From positions 186,001-250,000 of the forward strand of contig NZ_CP104558.1 of NCBI RefSeq assembly GCF_025398035.1: 64,000 bases of DNA, in the 5' to 3' direction. Under the pieces are notes generated by a model. The model was not told the DNA's origin and made no database searches. It was given only the letters and a program-made list of their open reading frames with translations. The stretch is from Rossellomorea vietnamensis (GTDB lineage Bacteria > Bacillota > Bacilli > Bacillales > Bacillaceae_B). Shown here piece after piece: positions 17,614 to 26,096 of the stretch (position 1 is the first letter of the stretch; every line of letters starts with the position of its first letter). The position numbers and the translations under genes were made by a program.

Positions 17614-19539
17614 ATGAGAAGAAAATTACCATTCGAATTAACCAAGGAGCAATCCTTTTATGAAGCATTATCCGATTGGGTCGGGGATGTTTTTTATGAT
17701 ATATTGCCTGAGAAAGGGTTTGATCTGCGGGATGAACAGGTTTTCATGGCCTTTCAACTAAATCAGGCATACAAGAATAAGCAGGTCATGTTTGCAGAAG
17801 CAGGTGTTGGTACGGGGAAAACCCTTGTGTATCTGTTATATGCTCTTTCCTATGCAAGGTATACGGGAAAGCCTGCCATCATTGCTTGTGCGGATGAAAC
17901 CCTCATCGAGCAGATCGTCAAAAAAGAAGGGGATATAGAGAAGCTTGAGAATGCACTGGATCTTGATATAGATGTCCGTCTGGCCAAATCGAGGGAGCAA
18001 TATCTTTGTATCAAGAAGTTAGAAGAGAATGCTTCTCAAAAGGATGTCTATCAGGATATGTGGGAAGAATTGCCGGGCTTCGTCCATGACAATTCCTCCA
18101 TGAGGAGCTTCACTCATTACGGGGATCGTAAAGAATATGCCGGCTTGTCAGATGAAGAGTGGAATTCTGTAGGCTGGGATTCCCTCCAGGACTGCATGTC
18201 CTGTGCCTATCGTCATCGCTGCGGTCTTACGCTTCATCGTGAGCATTACCGGAATGCGTCTGACTTGATCATCTGTTCCCATGATTTTTATATGGAACAT
18301 ATCTGGACGAAAGACAGCAGAAAGCGGGAAGGTCAGCTGCCGCTCCTTCCGGAAGCAAGCTCAGTCGTCTTTGACGAAGGGCATCTGTTGGAATTTGCTT
18401 CACAAAAAGCGATGACCTACCGGATGAGGATGGAGACTCTTGAGGGACTGTTAGAAAAGCTGTCTTCATCTGATATGAGGGAGGAGACTCTTTATATCAT
18501 TGAAGATATCATGCTCGACAATGAAAAGTGGTTCGGGCTTCTGGAGAAAGAATCCAAAGGGGAAACTGGATCCGACAGGCAGTATATCAAGCGCTCAGAA
18601 GCGATTTTGCAGCAGGCCAGATCTCTTACTGAAAAGATCGAGAACCTCTTGAATGAGCTTGTTTTTGAAAGCGAAATGTATGTGATGGATGATTACCTGT
18701 TAAAAGTAGTGGAAGAATATCTGGAACAGATTCAGTATTCTTTGAAACTGTTCTTAGATGATGAAAAAGGAATCTACTGGCTGGAAACATCAGAGGAAGA
18801 ACACACCTTTGTTGTGATGCCGAGATTAGTCGAGGAAATTCTAAAAGAACAGGTTTTCAGTCAAAACATCCCATTCATCTTTTCTTCAGCCACCCTTTCC
18901 TATAATGGGGACTTTTCTTATGTGTCCCGATCACTGGGGATTGAGACATATGAAAAATTTTCAGTGGAATCCCCTTATGAATATGAGGAGATGATGAGAG
19001 CACATATTCCTTCATTGGATTCCGGTGTCGATTCGAAAAATCAATATGTTTGGGAAAGATTACAGAGTAATCAAGGAAAATCATTGATTCTTTTTACATC
19101 CAAGGATGAGATGAACGCCTTTAGGGCCTATCAGATTCAGCAGGCGGATCAAAACTGGAGTGTCATCTATGAAGGTGACCGTGAGATCAGTGATACGGTG
19201 GAACAGTTCCAGCAGGAAACGTCTACGGTCCTATGTTCCTATCACCTATGGGAAGGATTGGACGTGCCGGGGGATTCCCTTTCACAAGTGATCATTTACT
19301 CACTTCCTTTCCCGCCAAAAGACCCCGTCTTTGATGCGAAAAGAAAGCATGCCACCCATTACGTGGAAGAGGTGGATCTTCCTTACATGATGCTTCGTCT
19401 GAGACAGGGAATCGGACGTCTGATCCGGACAAGTGATGACAAGGGGAGTGTTCACGTTCTGCTGAATGATGATGAAACCCCGTATAGAGAATTGGCAGAG
19501 TCCGTCCTTCCCGTTGGAATCGAAGTGTTGAACGTATAA
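17614..19539 (+). CDS. ypvA: YpvA, XPD/DinG-type ATP-dependent helicase
   Basis: A superfamily 2, XPD-like 5'-3' DNA helicase. The 641-residue protein has Walker A GVGTGKTL near residue 67, a DEGH box (VVFDEGHLLEF), an iron-sulfur cluster region with Cys in YLCIKK and the set CMSCAYRHRCGL, and the C-terminal motifs SSATLSY and RLRQGIGRLIR. Four cysteines fit the [4Fe-4S] pattern of the family. The start at 17614 has AGGAGGT 5 bases upstream; an upstream in-frame ATG at 17599 overlaps that site. A terminator follows. Confidence 0.93.
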   Translation: MRRKLPFELTKEQSFYEALSDWVGDVFYDILPEKGFDLRDEQVFMAFQLNQAYKNKQVMFAEAGVGTGKTLVYLLYALSYARYTGKPAIIACADETLIEQIVKKEGDIEKLENALDLDIDVRLAKSREQYLCIKKLEENASQKDVYQDMWEELPGFVHDNSSMRSFTHYGDRKEYAGLSDEEWNSVGWDSLQDCMSCAYRHRCGLTLHREHYRNASDLIICSHDFYMEHIWTKDSRKREGQLPLLPEASSVVFDEGHLLEFASQKAMTYRMRMETLEGLLEKLSSSDMREETLYIIEDIMLDNEKWFGLLEKESKGETGSDRQYIKRSEAILQQARSLTEKIENLLNELVFESEMYVMDDYLLKVVEEYLEQIQYSLKLFLDDEKGIYWLETSEEEHTFVVMPRLVEEILKEQVFSQNIPFIFSSATLSYNGDFSYVSRSLGIETYEKFSVESPYEYEEMMRAHIPSLDSGVDSKNQYVWERLQSNQGKSLILFTSKDEMNAFRAYQIQQADQNWSVIYEGDREISDTVEQFQQETSTVLCSYHLWEGLDVPGDSLSQVIIYSLPFPPKDPVFDAKRKHATHYVEEVDLPYMMLRLRQGIGRLIRTSDDKGSVHVLLNDDETPYRELAESVLPVGIEVLNV

Positions 19540-19550
19540 TAGAGTGAACC

Positions 19551-19578
19551 GAAACCGCCTGAATAGGCGGTTTTTTAA
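19551..19578 (+). terminator. Terminator after ypvA
   Basis: AACCGCCT and AGGCGGTT form a perfect 8-bp stem around GAAT, followed by TTTTTT. Confidence 0.85.
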
Positions 19579-19650
19579 ATTGTTCTGGACCCAAGTTGCC
19601 AGAAAAATATGATAAAATAGATTGAATGTTAAAAAAAGGGGGCTTTTTGA

Positions 19651-21165
19651 ATGAAAGAATCTATACTAGAGACAAAAGATCAATTTCACGAATATGCAAA
19701 AAAAATGTCGGCCTACAACGAAGCACTTGGGTTGATGTTCTGGGATTTGCGTACAGGCGCACCGAAAAATGGGGCGGAACAACGGTCAGAAGTGATTGGG
19801 ATGCTTTCATCGGAGTTGTTCGAGATGTCCACTTCCAATGAAATGGCCGCTTACTTAGCGAAACTATCTCCAGTGATGGATCAACTGGATCCCATGACAC
19901 AAAAACTGATAGAAGAGTGTCAAAAAGAGTACGATCGAAATAAAAAGATTCCCGCCTCTGAATACAGAGAATACGTGGTATTGCAGTCGAAAGCGGAAGG
20001 GAAATGGGAAGAAGCGAAGGAAAAAGCGGATTTTGATATGTTCAAGCCTTATTTAGAAAAGCTTGTGGCTTTCACAAAACGCTTCATTGATTATTGGGGA
20101 TACGAAGGTAATAAATACAATACATTACTGGATATGTATGAGCCGGGTGTGACGGTAGAGGTATTGGATAAGGTGTTTGGAGATCTTCGTGATCAGATCG
20201 TCCCACTCGTACATAAGATTTCAAAATCGGAACATAAGCCTAAAACCGATTTCCTTTTTGAACACTTTCCAAAGGAACGTCAAAAGGATTTCAGTTTAAA
20301 AATCCTTGAACAAATCGGGTATGATTTCAATTCAGGAAGACTGGATGAAACGGTCCATCCGTTCGCGATTGGTTTGAACCCTGGTGATGTAAGGGTAACA
20401 ACTAAATATGACGAAAAGGATTGGAGGACAGCCGTCTTCGGAACCATCCACGAGGGTGGACATGCCCTGTATGAACAGAACATTTCAAAGGATTTAATGG
20501 GCACCCCCCTATGTACGGGCACATCCATGGGTATCCATGAGTCTCAATCCCTTTTTTATGAAAATTTTGTTGGAAGGAACCATTCTTTCTGGAAGCAAAA
20601 TTATGCGTTATTGAAGGATTATTCGACTGGACAGTTTGATTCTGTTGAATTGGACGATTTCTACAGAGCGATCAATGAATCGAAGCCTTCATTGATCCGG
20701 ATCGAAGCTGATGAATTAACATATGCCCTGCATATCATCATCCGCTATGAAATTGAAAAAGGGTTGTTCAATGATGAGATTGAAGTGAAGGATCTTCCTG
20801 AAATCTGGAATCAGAAGTATGAAGAATACTTAGGTATCCGTCCTTCCCATAATGGAGAAGGTGTCCTCCAGGATGTCCATTGGGCAGGTGGAAGCTTTGG
20901 TTACTTTCCGTCATACGCGCTTGGGTATATGTATGCTGCTCAGTTAAAGCGTGCAATGGTAGAAGATATTCCCCATTATGAAGAGCTCCTGGAAAAAGGG
21001 GATCTTGCTCCCGTGAGAGAATGGTTGACCGAGCATGTTCATCAATGGGGCAAGATGAAAAAACCGCTTGAAATCATCAGGGAAGTGACTGGAGAAGGGC
21101 TCAATGCCCAATACTTGGCCGATTATTTAACGGAGAAGTATTCAAAGGTATATTCCTTAAATTAA
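19651..21165 (+). CDS. ypwA: M32 family metallocarboxypeptidase (Taq type)
   Basis: A cytosolic zinc carboxypeptidase that removes C-terminal residues. The 504-residue length is typical of M32 enzymes. The zinc motif HEGGHALYE (HExxH) lies near residue 267, followed by GTSMGIHESQS, the family's IHESQ motif with the third ligand region. DVRVTTKY and the C-terminal GYFPSYALGYMYAAQ are also M32 signatures. GGGGG lies upstream of the ATG. It corresponds to B. subtilis ypwA next to ypvA. Confidence 0.94.
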   Translation: MKESILETKDQFHEYAKKMSAYNEALGLMFWDLRTGAPKNGAEQRSEVIGMLSSELFEMSTSNEMAAYLAKLSPVMDQLDPMTQKLIEECQKEYDRNKKIPASEYREYVVLQSKAEGKWEEAKEKADFDMFKPYLEKLVAFTKRFIDYWGYEGNKYNTLLDMYEPGVTVEVLDKVFGDLRDQIVPLVHKISKSEHKPKTDFLFEHFPKERQKDFSLKILEQIGYDFNSGRLDETVHPFAIGLNPGDVRVTTKYDEKDWRTAVFGTIHEGGHALYEQNISKDLMGTPLCTGTSMGIHESQSLFYENFVGRNHSFWKQNYALLKDYSTGQFDSVELDDFYRAINESKPSLIRIEADELTYALHIIIRYEIEKGLFNDEIEVKDLPEIWNQKYEEYLGIRPSHNGEGVLQDVHWAGGSFGYFPSYALGYMYAAQLKRAMVEDIPHYEELLEKGDLAPVREWLTEHVHQWGKMKKPLEIIREVTGEGLNAQYLADYLTEKYSKVYSLN

Positions 21166-21183
21166 CTATTGGAGGCAAGAATC

Positions 21184-21651
21184 ATGGAAATTAATGTAGC
21201 ATCACTAGAGGATAAATTGCTTGTTGGAATAGGCTGGACAGGTCCATATGGAAGAGGGTCCGAGATCCCGAGACTATTCACGAAGTTTCAACAGATGATC
21301 CCATCCATTCACCATATAAATGGAGATGAATGCATATACGCACCATTCCATGATAGGGCGACTGATTTTACGTATTATTGTACCGTTGAGGTGGATCGTG
21401 TGGAGAAGCTGCCACCGGGGTTGGTGGAACTGTCACTTCCTGCAGGTGAATATGCACATGCCCTTTATGAAGGGCTGTCGACGGAAGTGGAACAAGCCTA
21501 TTTCGCCATCTTTAATTGGATTAAAGAGAATGGGTATGAAAAAGACTACTCCAGACTGAGTGTCGAGAAGTACCTATCCCAGGACCGTGAAATCAACGAA
21601 ACGGAAGATAAAAGGAAATTAGAGCTGTTTGTCCCAATTAAACTGAAATAA
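21184..21651 (+). CDS. GyrI-like effector-binding domain protein
   Basis: A 155-residue stand-alone GyrI/SOUL-type small-molecule binding fold, as found in the effector domains of AraC or MerR regulators. Segments supporting this are LVGIGWTGPYGRGSEIPRLF, FTYYCTVEVDRVEKLPPGL, LPAGEYAHALYEG and the C-terminal LELFVPIKLK. There is no DNA-binding domain. The ATG at 21184 has GGAGGC 7 bases upstream and starts 18 bases after ypwA, so the two are cotranscribed. Its ligand is unknown. Confidence 0.8.
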   Translation: MEINVASLEDKLLVGIGWTGPYGRGSEIPRLFTKFQQMIPSIHHINGDECIYAPFHDRATDFTYYCTVEVDRVEKLPPGLVELSLPAGEYAHALYEGLSTEVEQAYFAIFNWIKENGYEKDYSRLSVEKYLSQDREINETEDKRKLELFVPIKLK

Positions 21652-21687
21652 AAAGGAGGCTGCTTCATTTGAAGCAGCCTTTTCTTA
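21652..21687 (+). terminator. Terminator after the GyrI-like gene
   Basis: GGCTGCTTC (21658-21666) pairs with GAAGCAGCC (21671-21679), flanked by AAAAGG and CTTTTCTT. Confidence 0.8.
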
Positions 21688-21690
21688 TGC

Positions 21691-21816
21691 TGATTGTCCA
21701 GCTCCGGCGGCTAGGCCCTCGAGGTCATAAGTCAAACCAACCAAAAAGGCAAAGGGCGCCTTTCCGGTTGGTTCGTCTTATGCTTGTCGGGCCTGAGCAA
21801 GCCGCCTCCGCTTTTC
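21691..21816. repeat. 126-bp structured interspersed repeat, copy 1
   Basis: First of two directly adjacent 126-bp units, each starting TGATTGTCCAGCTCC and ending TTCCGCTTTTC or CTCCGCTTTTC. Nested stems: A 21706-21712 with 21800-21806; B 21713-21718 with 21789-21794; C CATAAG/CTTATG 21726-21731 with 21777-21782; D 21735-21742 with 21766-21773; E AAAGGC/GCCTTT 21745-21750 with 21758-21763. Similar elements recur in Bacillaceae genomes in my recollection, but I know no established name. Confidence 0.88.
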
Positions 21817-21942
21817 TGATTGTCCAGCTCCAGGGGCTTGGGGCTCGAGGTCATAAGCCAAGTCACCCAAAAAGGCAAAGAACGCCTTTCCGGGTGACTC
21901 ATCTTATGCTTGTCGCCCCAGAGCGAGCCCCTTCCGCTTTTC
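21817..21942. repeat. 126-bp structured interspersed repeat, copy 2
   Basis: Second unit, also exactly 126 bp. The same five stems form: A 21832-21838 with 21926-21932; B 21839-21844 with 21915-21920; C 21852-21857 with 21903-21908; D 21861-21868 with 21892-21899; E 21871-21876 with 21884-21889. Stems A, B and D differ in sequence from copy 1 on both arms so that pairing is kept. It ends 4 bp before the cbaA stop codon. Confidence 0.88.
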
Positions 21943-21945
21943 TTG

Positions 21946-23592
21946 TCACCACATTCTATAACCCTTAGATGCGGGTGGGGCGTTTTGGATCATGTCGATG
22001 AATGGGACGGTGTAGGCGACGAGGATGAGAGCGGCCAGGATGGTTAACCAGATCCGCCAGTTCTCGAGCGCCATCGGTGTCCTTTCGGCTGTATCAGCCG
22101 TTTCACCGACAGGGAATTCCTCCTCTCCCTTGGGAGCGAAGAATGCCAGGTTGATAAAGATATATAGAACGAGAATGATACCCATGAATAGGATCGTACC
22201 CCCGATCGCCTGTGCGATTTGGTAGGGAATCCAATCCAGTGCCTGAGGTGCATCCCCATAAGTGGAGTAGGAAGACCTTCTTGGTGCACCCAGTAATCCA
22301 ACCGCATGCATGGCACCAGACATGATGCTCATTCCGACGGCCCATACAATAGCCTGCACGATGGCCAATTTGTTCATTGCTTTCGTTAGGATACGTCCCG
22401 TCAAATGAGGGACAAGCCAATAAGCAATCCCAAAGAAGGTCAGGACGACAGATGTGGCCAATGTTAAATGAAAGTGACCGGTGACCCAGATCGTGTTATG
22501 GACCACCTGATTCATTTGATTTGATGCATTGATCAATCCGCCTGCTCCTGCAGGAATGAAAGCAACCATTCCGATGAACGGCACTGTAAAGCGGGCGTCA
22601 CCCCATGGAAGCTTCTTGAACCATCCGAATAATCCCGTAGCCCCTTTGCTTCTCCCGTACATTTCAAATGTTGCGAACAAAGAAAATGCTGTCATCAGGG
22701 AAGGGATGACGACCATGAACGTCAGGGTCACCTGGAGGAACTTCCAATAAGCATCAATGCCAGGCTCCACTAGTTGATGGTGAAATCCGACCGGTATCGA
22801 GAATAGAAGAAAAAGGATAAAGGAAAGTCTTGCCAATGAATCTGAAAAGATTTTTCCCCCGATGATTTTTGGAATGATCACATACCATGCCATATAAGCG
22901 GGCAGCAGCCAGAAATAGACGAGTGGGTGACCGAAATACCAGAACAAGGTACGGCTGACAAGGACGTCGACCCTGTCCACCAGACCAAGGGACCATGGCA
23001 GAAGCTGAAATAATACAGTCCCCGCAACCCCGATGGTGGCAACAATCCATAAAACGGTGTTGATGATGCTCATGAAAGTCAGTAAAGGACCCGGTTGTCC
23101 AGGATGTTCTTTTCTCCAGCTTATATATTTCATGATCATCCCTGCGCCGCCAAGCCAGCTGCCCACCACTACAAAGGTCAATCCTAAATAAAAGATCCAA
23201 TGGGCCTTGAGGGGAGCATAAAATGTATAAAGGACCGTAGCTTCATTTAATAAAATCATGACTGCTGCCATGGTCGTTCCAAGAAGCATGACCCAGAATC
23301 CCAGCCACCCCATGAAGCGGGATTTTCCAGAGTAGGTTCCTGCCGTGCGGGAAATGGCCGCATGCTGGAATCCTAGAATAAAGAATGTCGTCAGTACCAA
23401 TCCGAGTAATACACCATGAACAGTCAAAACTTGATAATACCCGATACCTGCAGGCAAAGTGAATCTGCCTGAACGGACCAAAACCTGTAACAGGCCGGCA
23501 AATCCACCTAATGCCAGAGCGGCAAACCCCACGTAAATGTGAGCCATAGCCAGTGCAGCATCCTTTTTATCAATTCTTACAAATGGTTTCAT
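21946..23592 (-). CDS. cbaA: ba3-type cytochrome c oxidase subunit I
   Basis: The catalytic heme-copper subunit that reduces oxygen and pumps protons in the cytoplasmic membrane. The 548-residue protein is built of about 13 membrane segments. The Cu-B ligands are visible in GHPLVYFWLLPAY and FHHQLVEPG, and the heme ligands in the HVTGHFHLT-like segment WVTGHFHLTLA. The short, divergent sequence and the companion subunits place it in the ba3 (type B) branch. Its ATG directly abuts the stop of subunit II, with GGTGG as ribosome binding site. The 3' end meets the 126-bp repeats. Confidence 0.93.
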   Translation of the reverse strand: MKPFVRIDKKDAALAMAHIYVGFAALALGGFAGLLQVLVRSGRFTLPAGIGYYQVLTVHGVLLGLVLTTFFILGFQHAAISRTAGTYSGKSRFMGWLGFWVMLLGTTMAAVMILLNEATVLYTFYAPLKAHWIFYLGLTFVVVGSWLGGAGMIMKYISWRKEHPGQPGPLLTFMSIINTVLWIVATIGVAGTVLFQLLPWSLGLVDRVDVLVSRTLFWYFGHPLVYFWLLPAYMAWYVIIPKIIGGKIFSDSLARLSFILFLLFSIPVGFHHQLVEPGIDAYWKFLQVTLTFMVVIPSLMTAFSLFATFEMYGRSKGATGLFGWFKKLPWGDARFTVPFIGMVAFIPAGAGGLINASNQMNQVVHNTIWVTGHFHLTLATSVVLTFFGIAYWLVPHLTGRILTKAMNKLAIVQAIVWAVGMSIMSGAMHAVGLLGAPRRSSYSTYGDAPQALDWIPYQIAQAIGGTILFMGIILVLYIFINLAFFAPKGEEEFPVGETADTAERTPMALENWRIWLTILAALILVAYTVPFIDMIQNAPPASKGYRMW

Positions 23593-24069
23593 CTAGTCCA
23601 CCACCCTTAACATAGATTTCATCGTGTGATGACCGACACCACAGTATTCATTACAAACAATGAGGAACTCTCCAGCCTTGTCGAGTGTTGTTGTGTATTC
23701 ACTGACAAATCCCGGTTCAAGCATCATATTGATATTGGTTCCTGCCACTTCAAACCCATGGACAACATCCTTGGTTGTAGCCGTGATTTTCAGTGTCGAT
23801 CCTTTAGGGATTTCAATTTCCCCAGGGGTATAAAGAAAAGCGGATGCCACAAATACCAATTCATAATCCCAAGTCTTTCCTTCCACTTTTTTAAGTCCGG
23901 GTTCGTTAAACGGAGCGATTTTGTCCACCTGCTCAGGATTGACGTATGCCTTTGCGCTTGGAGGCTGATGCCCCTGATGAAAAGCACTGATTCCCAATAT
24001 GATTAAAAATAAGATAAGAGACCCTGTTCCCAGTGTTAACCACCATTTCTCATAACGATGCATATGCAT
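23593..24069 (-). CDS. cbaB: ba3-type cytochrome c oxidase subunit II (Cu-A)
   Basis: Electron entry subunit carrying the binuclear Cu-A centre. The 158-residue protein has one N-terminal membrane anchor (about 14-34) and a cupredoxin domain facing outside. Cu-A ligands are visible: His in VVHGFEVAG and the C-terminal set CNEYCGVGHHTM (C-x3-C-x3-H-x2-M). The ATG at 24069 is chosen because AAGGAG lies 8 bases upstream; a GTG at 24078 overlaps that site. It is transcribed after the small subunit and before cbaA. Confidence 0.92.
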   Translation of the reverse strand: MHMHRYEKWWLTLGTGSLILFLIILGISAFHQGHQPPSAKAYVNPEQVDKIAPFNEPGLKKVEGKTWDYELVFVASAFLYTPGEIEIPKGSTLKITATTKDVVHGFEVAGTNINMMLEPGFVSEYTTTLDKAGEFLIVCNEYCGVGHHTMKSMLRVVD

Positions 24070-24086
24070 ATAAATCACTCCTTAAA

Positions 24087-24236
24087 TTAAAAACGATTAA
24101 GAAACAGCAAGAATACCCCAAGCCATGTAAGGACTAGAAAACCTCCTAAAAATAAAACCGAAGTAAATGTACCTTTTAATGAGGTGGGTTCCTTGATTTT
24201 GACTTCCGTTTTTTGATGTAATTCCGGTTTTCCCAT
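24087..24236 (-). CDS. cbaD: Cytochrome c oxidase small subunit 2A (CoxIIa type)
   Basis: A 49-residue single-span protein (52 if the ATG at 24245 is used). It has a charged N-terminus MGKPELHQKTEVKIKEP, then SLKGTFTSVLFLGGFLVLTW and LGVFLLFLNRF, the pattern of the small subunit IIa of ba3 oxidases. It lies 17 bp upstream of subunit II on the same strand. GGAAGGA lies 8 bases before the ATG at 24236. Its short length makes it easy to miss. Confidence 0.75.
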   Translation of the reverse strand: MGKPELHQKTEVKIKEPTSLKGTFTSVLFLGGFLVLTWLGVFLLFLNRF

Positions 24237-24441
24237 TCCACTCATTCCTTCCATTCATAAATTACTGAATTGATAGTTCAATCATAAGCGGGTACACCTC
24301 TTTGAATCTGTGATAAATGTCACACCTGAAGGGGTGGTTTGTGAAAAAAGTGTGAAATGATTGAAAAATAGGCGATCGGGTGTGTTCATTCTCGTGAACT
24401 CTTGCATAAGGTGTAGGAATGAAGAGGAAGGTGACGATCAA

Positions 24442-24576
24442 ATGGAAAAATATTATTGTAAGCAATGCTGTCAAATCTTCGCTGAAAAGATTATGTGCCC
24501 TCAATGCCGGATGCCGGTCGAAGCGAAGATACACATCGAGGTCCATCATCAGCAAGTGAAAAAAGATCACCAATGA
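24442..24576 (+). CDS. Small zinc-ribbon protein, 44 residues
   Basis: The product starts MEKYYCKQCCQIFAEK and continues with IMCPQCRMPVEAKIHIEVHHQ. The two knuckles C-x2-C...C-x2-C (CKQC and CPQC) suggest a zinc ribbon, with a His-rich end. AGGAAGGTG lies about 9 bases before the ATG. It is divergent from the oxidase operon and upstream of the SDR gene. No specific family is recognised. Confidence 0.6.
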   Translation: MEKYYCKQCCQIFAEKIMCPQCRMPVEAKIHIEVHHQQVKKDHQ

Positions 24577-24622
24577 GGCTTGCTGTGCTAAAATAAAGAA
24601 GATTCGAATAACAGATAAGGCG

Positions 24623-25402
24623 GTGGGGAATTTGTTTGTTCCTTCATTTTCATTGAAAGGTAAATTGGCCGTTGTCACAGGTGCAGGCCGGGGAATTGGA
24701 CGTGCCCTCAGTATTGGATTAGCGGAATCAGGATCCGATGTAGTCCTGTTGTCCAGAACGAGGGAAGATTTGGAAGAAACGGCTGGTGTAATCGAGAAGC
24801 TTGGGAGAAAGGCTCATATCCTCCCGACAGATGTGACATCACGTGACGACATAAACAGGGTGATCGCCTACATAGAAAGCAATGGTTTGTCCATCGATAT
24901 CCTGATCAATAATGCAGGGATGAATATACGTTCGGCAGCGCTTTCGGTAACGGATGATGAATGGCAGAAAATCATGGATACGAACTTGAAATCAGCCTTT
25001 ATGATGAGCCAGGAAGTGGGAAGACATATGAAAGAGAGGGGACGGGGGAAAATCATAAACATTGCCTCCGTCGCCGGCCACGTTGCCCTCAGGACAGGGG
25101 TCGTCTATGCTTCCACAAAAGCAGCCATGATTCAAATGACGAAGGTATTAGCCATGGAATGGGGGAAACACAATATCAATGTGAACAGTATCGGTCCATG
25201 GTACTTCAAGACACCTTTAACAAAGGAACTTCTGCAAAATGAAGAGTATGTAAACGATATACTGGCAGTGACTCCTTTGAAAAGGATCGGTGAGCTCGAG
25301 GAATTGGTGGGCCCGGCGGTATTCCTTTCATCGGATGCCTCAAACTATATTACCGGCCAAACCCTCTTTGTAGACGGAGGAATGACGATCAACGGCTTTT
25401 GA
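24623..25402 (+). CDS. Short-chain dehydrogenase/reductase
   Basis: A classical NAD(P)-dependent SDR. Seen: cofactor loop TGAGRGIG near residue 20, the NNAG motif, catalytic Ser in NIASVAG, YASTK for Tyr-x3-Lys, and the C-terminal YITGQTLFVDGGM. The sequence resembles gluconate 5-dehydrogenase and 3-oxoacyl-ACP reductase-type members, so the substrate is open. The start is uncertain: GTG at 24623 has only AAGG close by, and TTG at 24632 (after GGTGGGG) is an alternative. It ends at a bidirectional hairpin facing cheX. Confidence 0.88.
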   Translation: MGNLFVPSFSLKGKLAVVTGAGRGIGRALSIGLAESGSDVVLLSRTREDLEETAGVIEKLGRKAHILPTDVTSRDDINRVIAYIESNGLSIDILINNAGMNIRSAALSVTDDEWQKIMDTNLKSAFMMSQEVGRHMKERGRGKIINIASVAGHVALRTGVVYASTKAAMIQMTKVLAMEWGKHNINVNSIGPWYFKTPLTKELLQNEEYVNDILAVTPLKRIGELEELVGPAVFLSSDASNYITGQTLFVDGGMTINGF

Positions 25403-25408
25403 TTCCAG

Positions 25409-25450
25409 GATAAAAGGCTGACCTTTCGCTGAAGGTCAGCCTTTTATCTA
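25409..25450. terminator. Bidirectional terminator between the SDR gene and cheX
   Basis: A 17-bp perfect inverted repeat (25409-25425 and 25432-25448) with T-runs on both sides lies between convergent genes. Confidence 0.88.
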
Positions 25451-25454
25451 TTTG

Positions 25455-25904
25455 CTATTCAATCATCAGTATCACTAAAAAATCTCCCACATTTTCAATG
25501 GAAATCGGTAGTTTCAAAGCTTTGTCGAAGCCATACATCTTCGATTGCCCTACAATCACGGTCGGGGGTGTAATATCGAGTGAATGACCGGCTTGTGCAA
25601 GGAGAGTAGCTAGATTCCCTGCAATCATATTCCCGAGCTCACCCGCGAATGACTCAAGCATCTCCCCTTCAAGGGGCATTCCAAACATGGATGCTCCCAA
25701 ACCTTGAAAGCTCTCTTCTTCTCCATCAATGATCATTCTTCCTCTTACGTCACCCGTGAACCCGATGAGTACGCCGATCTTGTGCTGACTGAACGGCTCT
25801 GTCAGCAATGAGGGTTTTAAAACAGTAACACCCAAAGGGATGACTCCTTTGATCGCTTCTACTGAACTATTAAGTATATCGGTGACACTTTTAGTTAAAA
25901 TCAT
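25455..25904 (-). CDS. cheX: CheX-like chemotaxis phosphatase
   Basis: A 149-residue protein of the CheX/CheC/FliY fold. The phosphatase helix ESFAGELGNMIAGN carries the E-x2-N pair that attacks CheY-phosphate. The flanking MILTKSVTDILNSSVEAIKG and GFTGDVRGRMIIDGE match the CheX start and the strand before the helix. It is monocistronic and far from any chemotaxis operon; the only other chemotaxis gene in the window is the receptor at the right end. Its partner CheY is not visible here. Confidence 0.82.
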   Translation of the reverse strand: MILTKSVTDILNSSVEAIKGVIPLGVTVLKPSLLTEPFSQHKIGVLIGFTGDVRGRMIIDGEEESFQGLGASMFGMPLEGEMLESFAGELGNMIAGNLATLLAQAGHSLDITPPTVIVGQSKMYGFDKALKLPISIENVGDFLVILMIE

Positions 25905-26096
25905 GTCGTATCCTCCAGTATTTTGTCACTATAATCATACCACACGGACTAGGATTAAAGGGTGATATTTTCGTGCTCTATTCATACTAAAGAACTATTT
26001 ATTGAGAGGTGTTTAAAACAAAAATGACACTCCATACATGATTTTTGCCCTTGTGGAAAAGCTATCCTTATATGGAAGTGTAAGGAGTGGTCGCGC

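Noticed and set aside
21669..21968. 99-codon frame through the 126-bp repeats
   Set aside because: The two halves are translations of the repeat units, which are explained by RNA or DNA structure; there is no SD.
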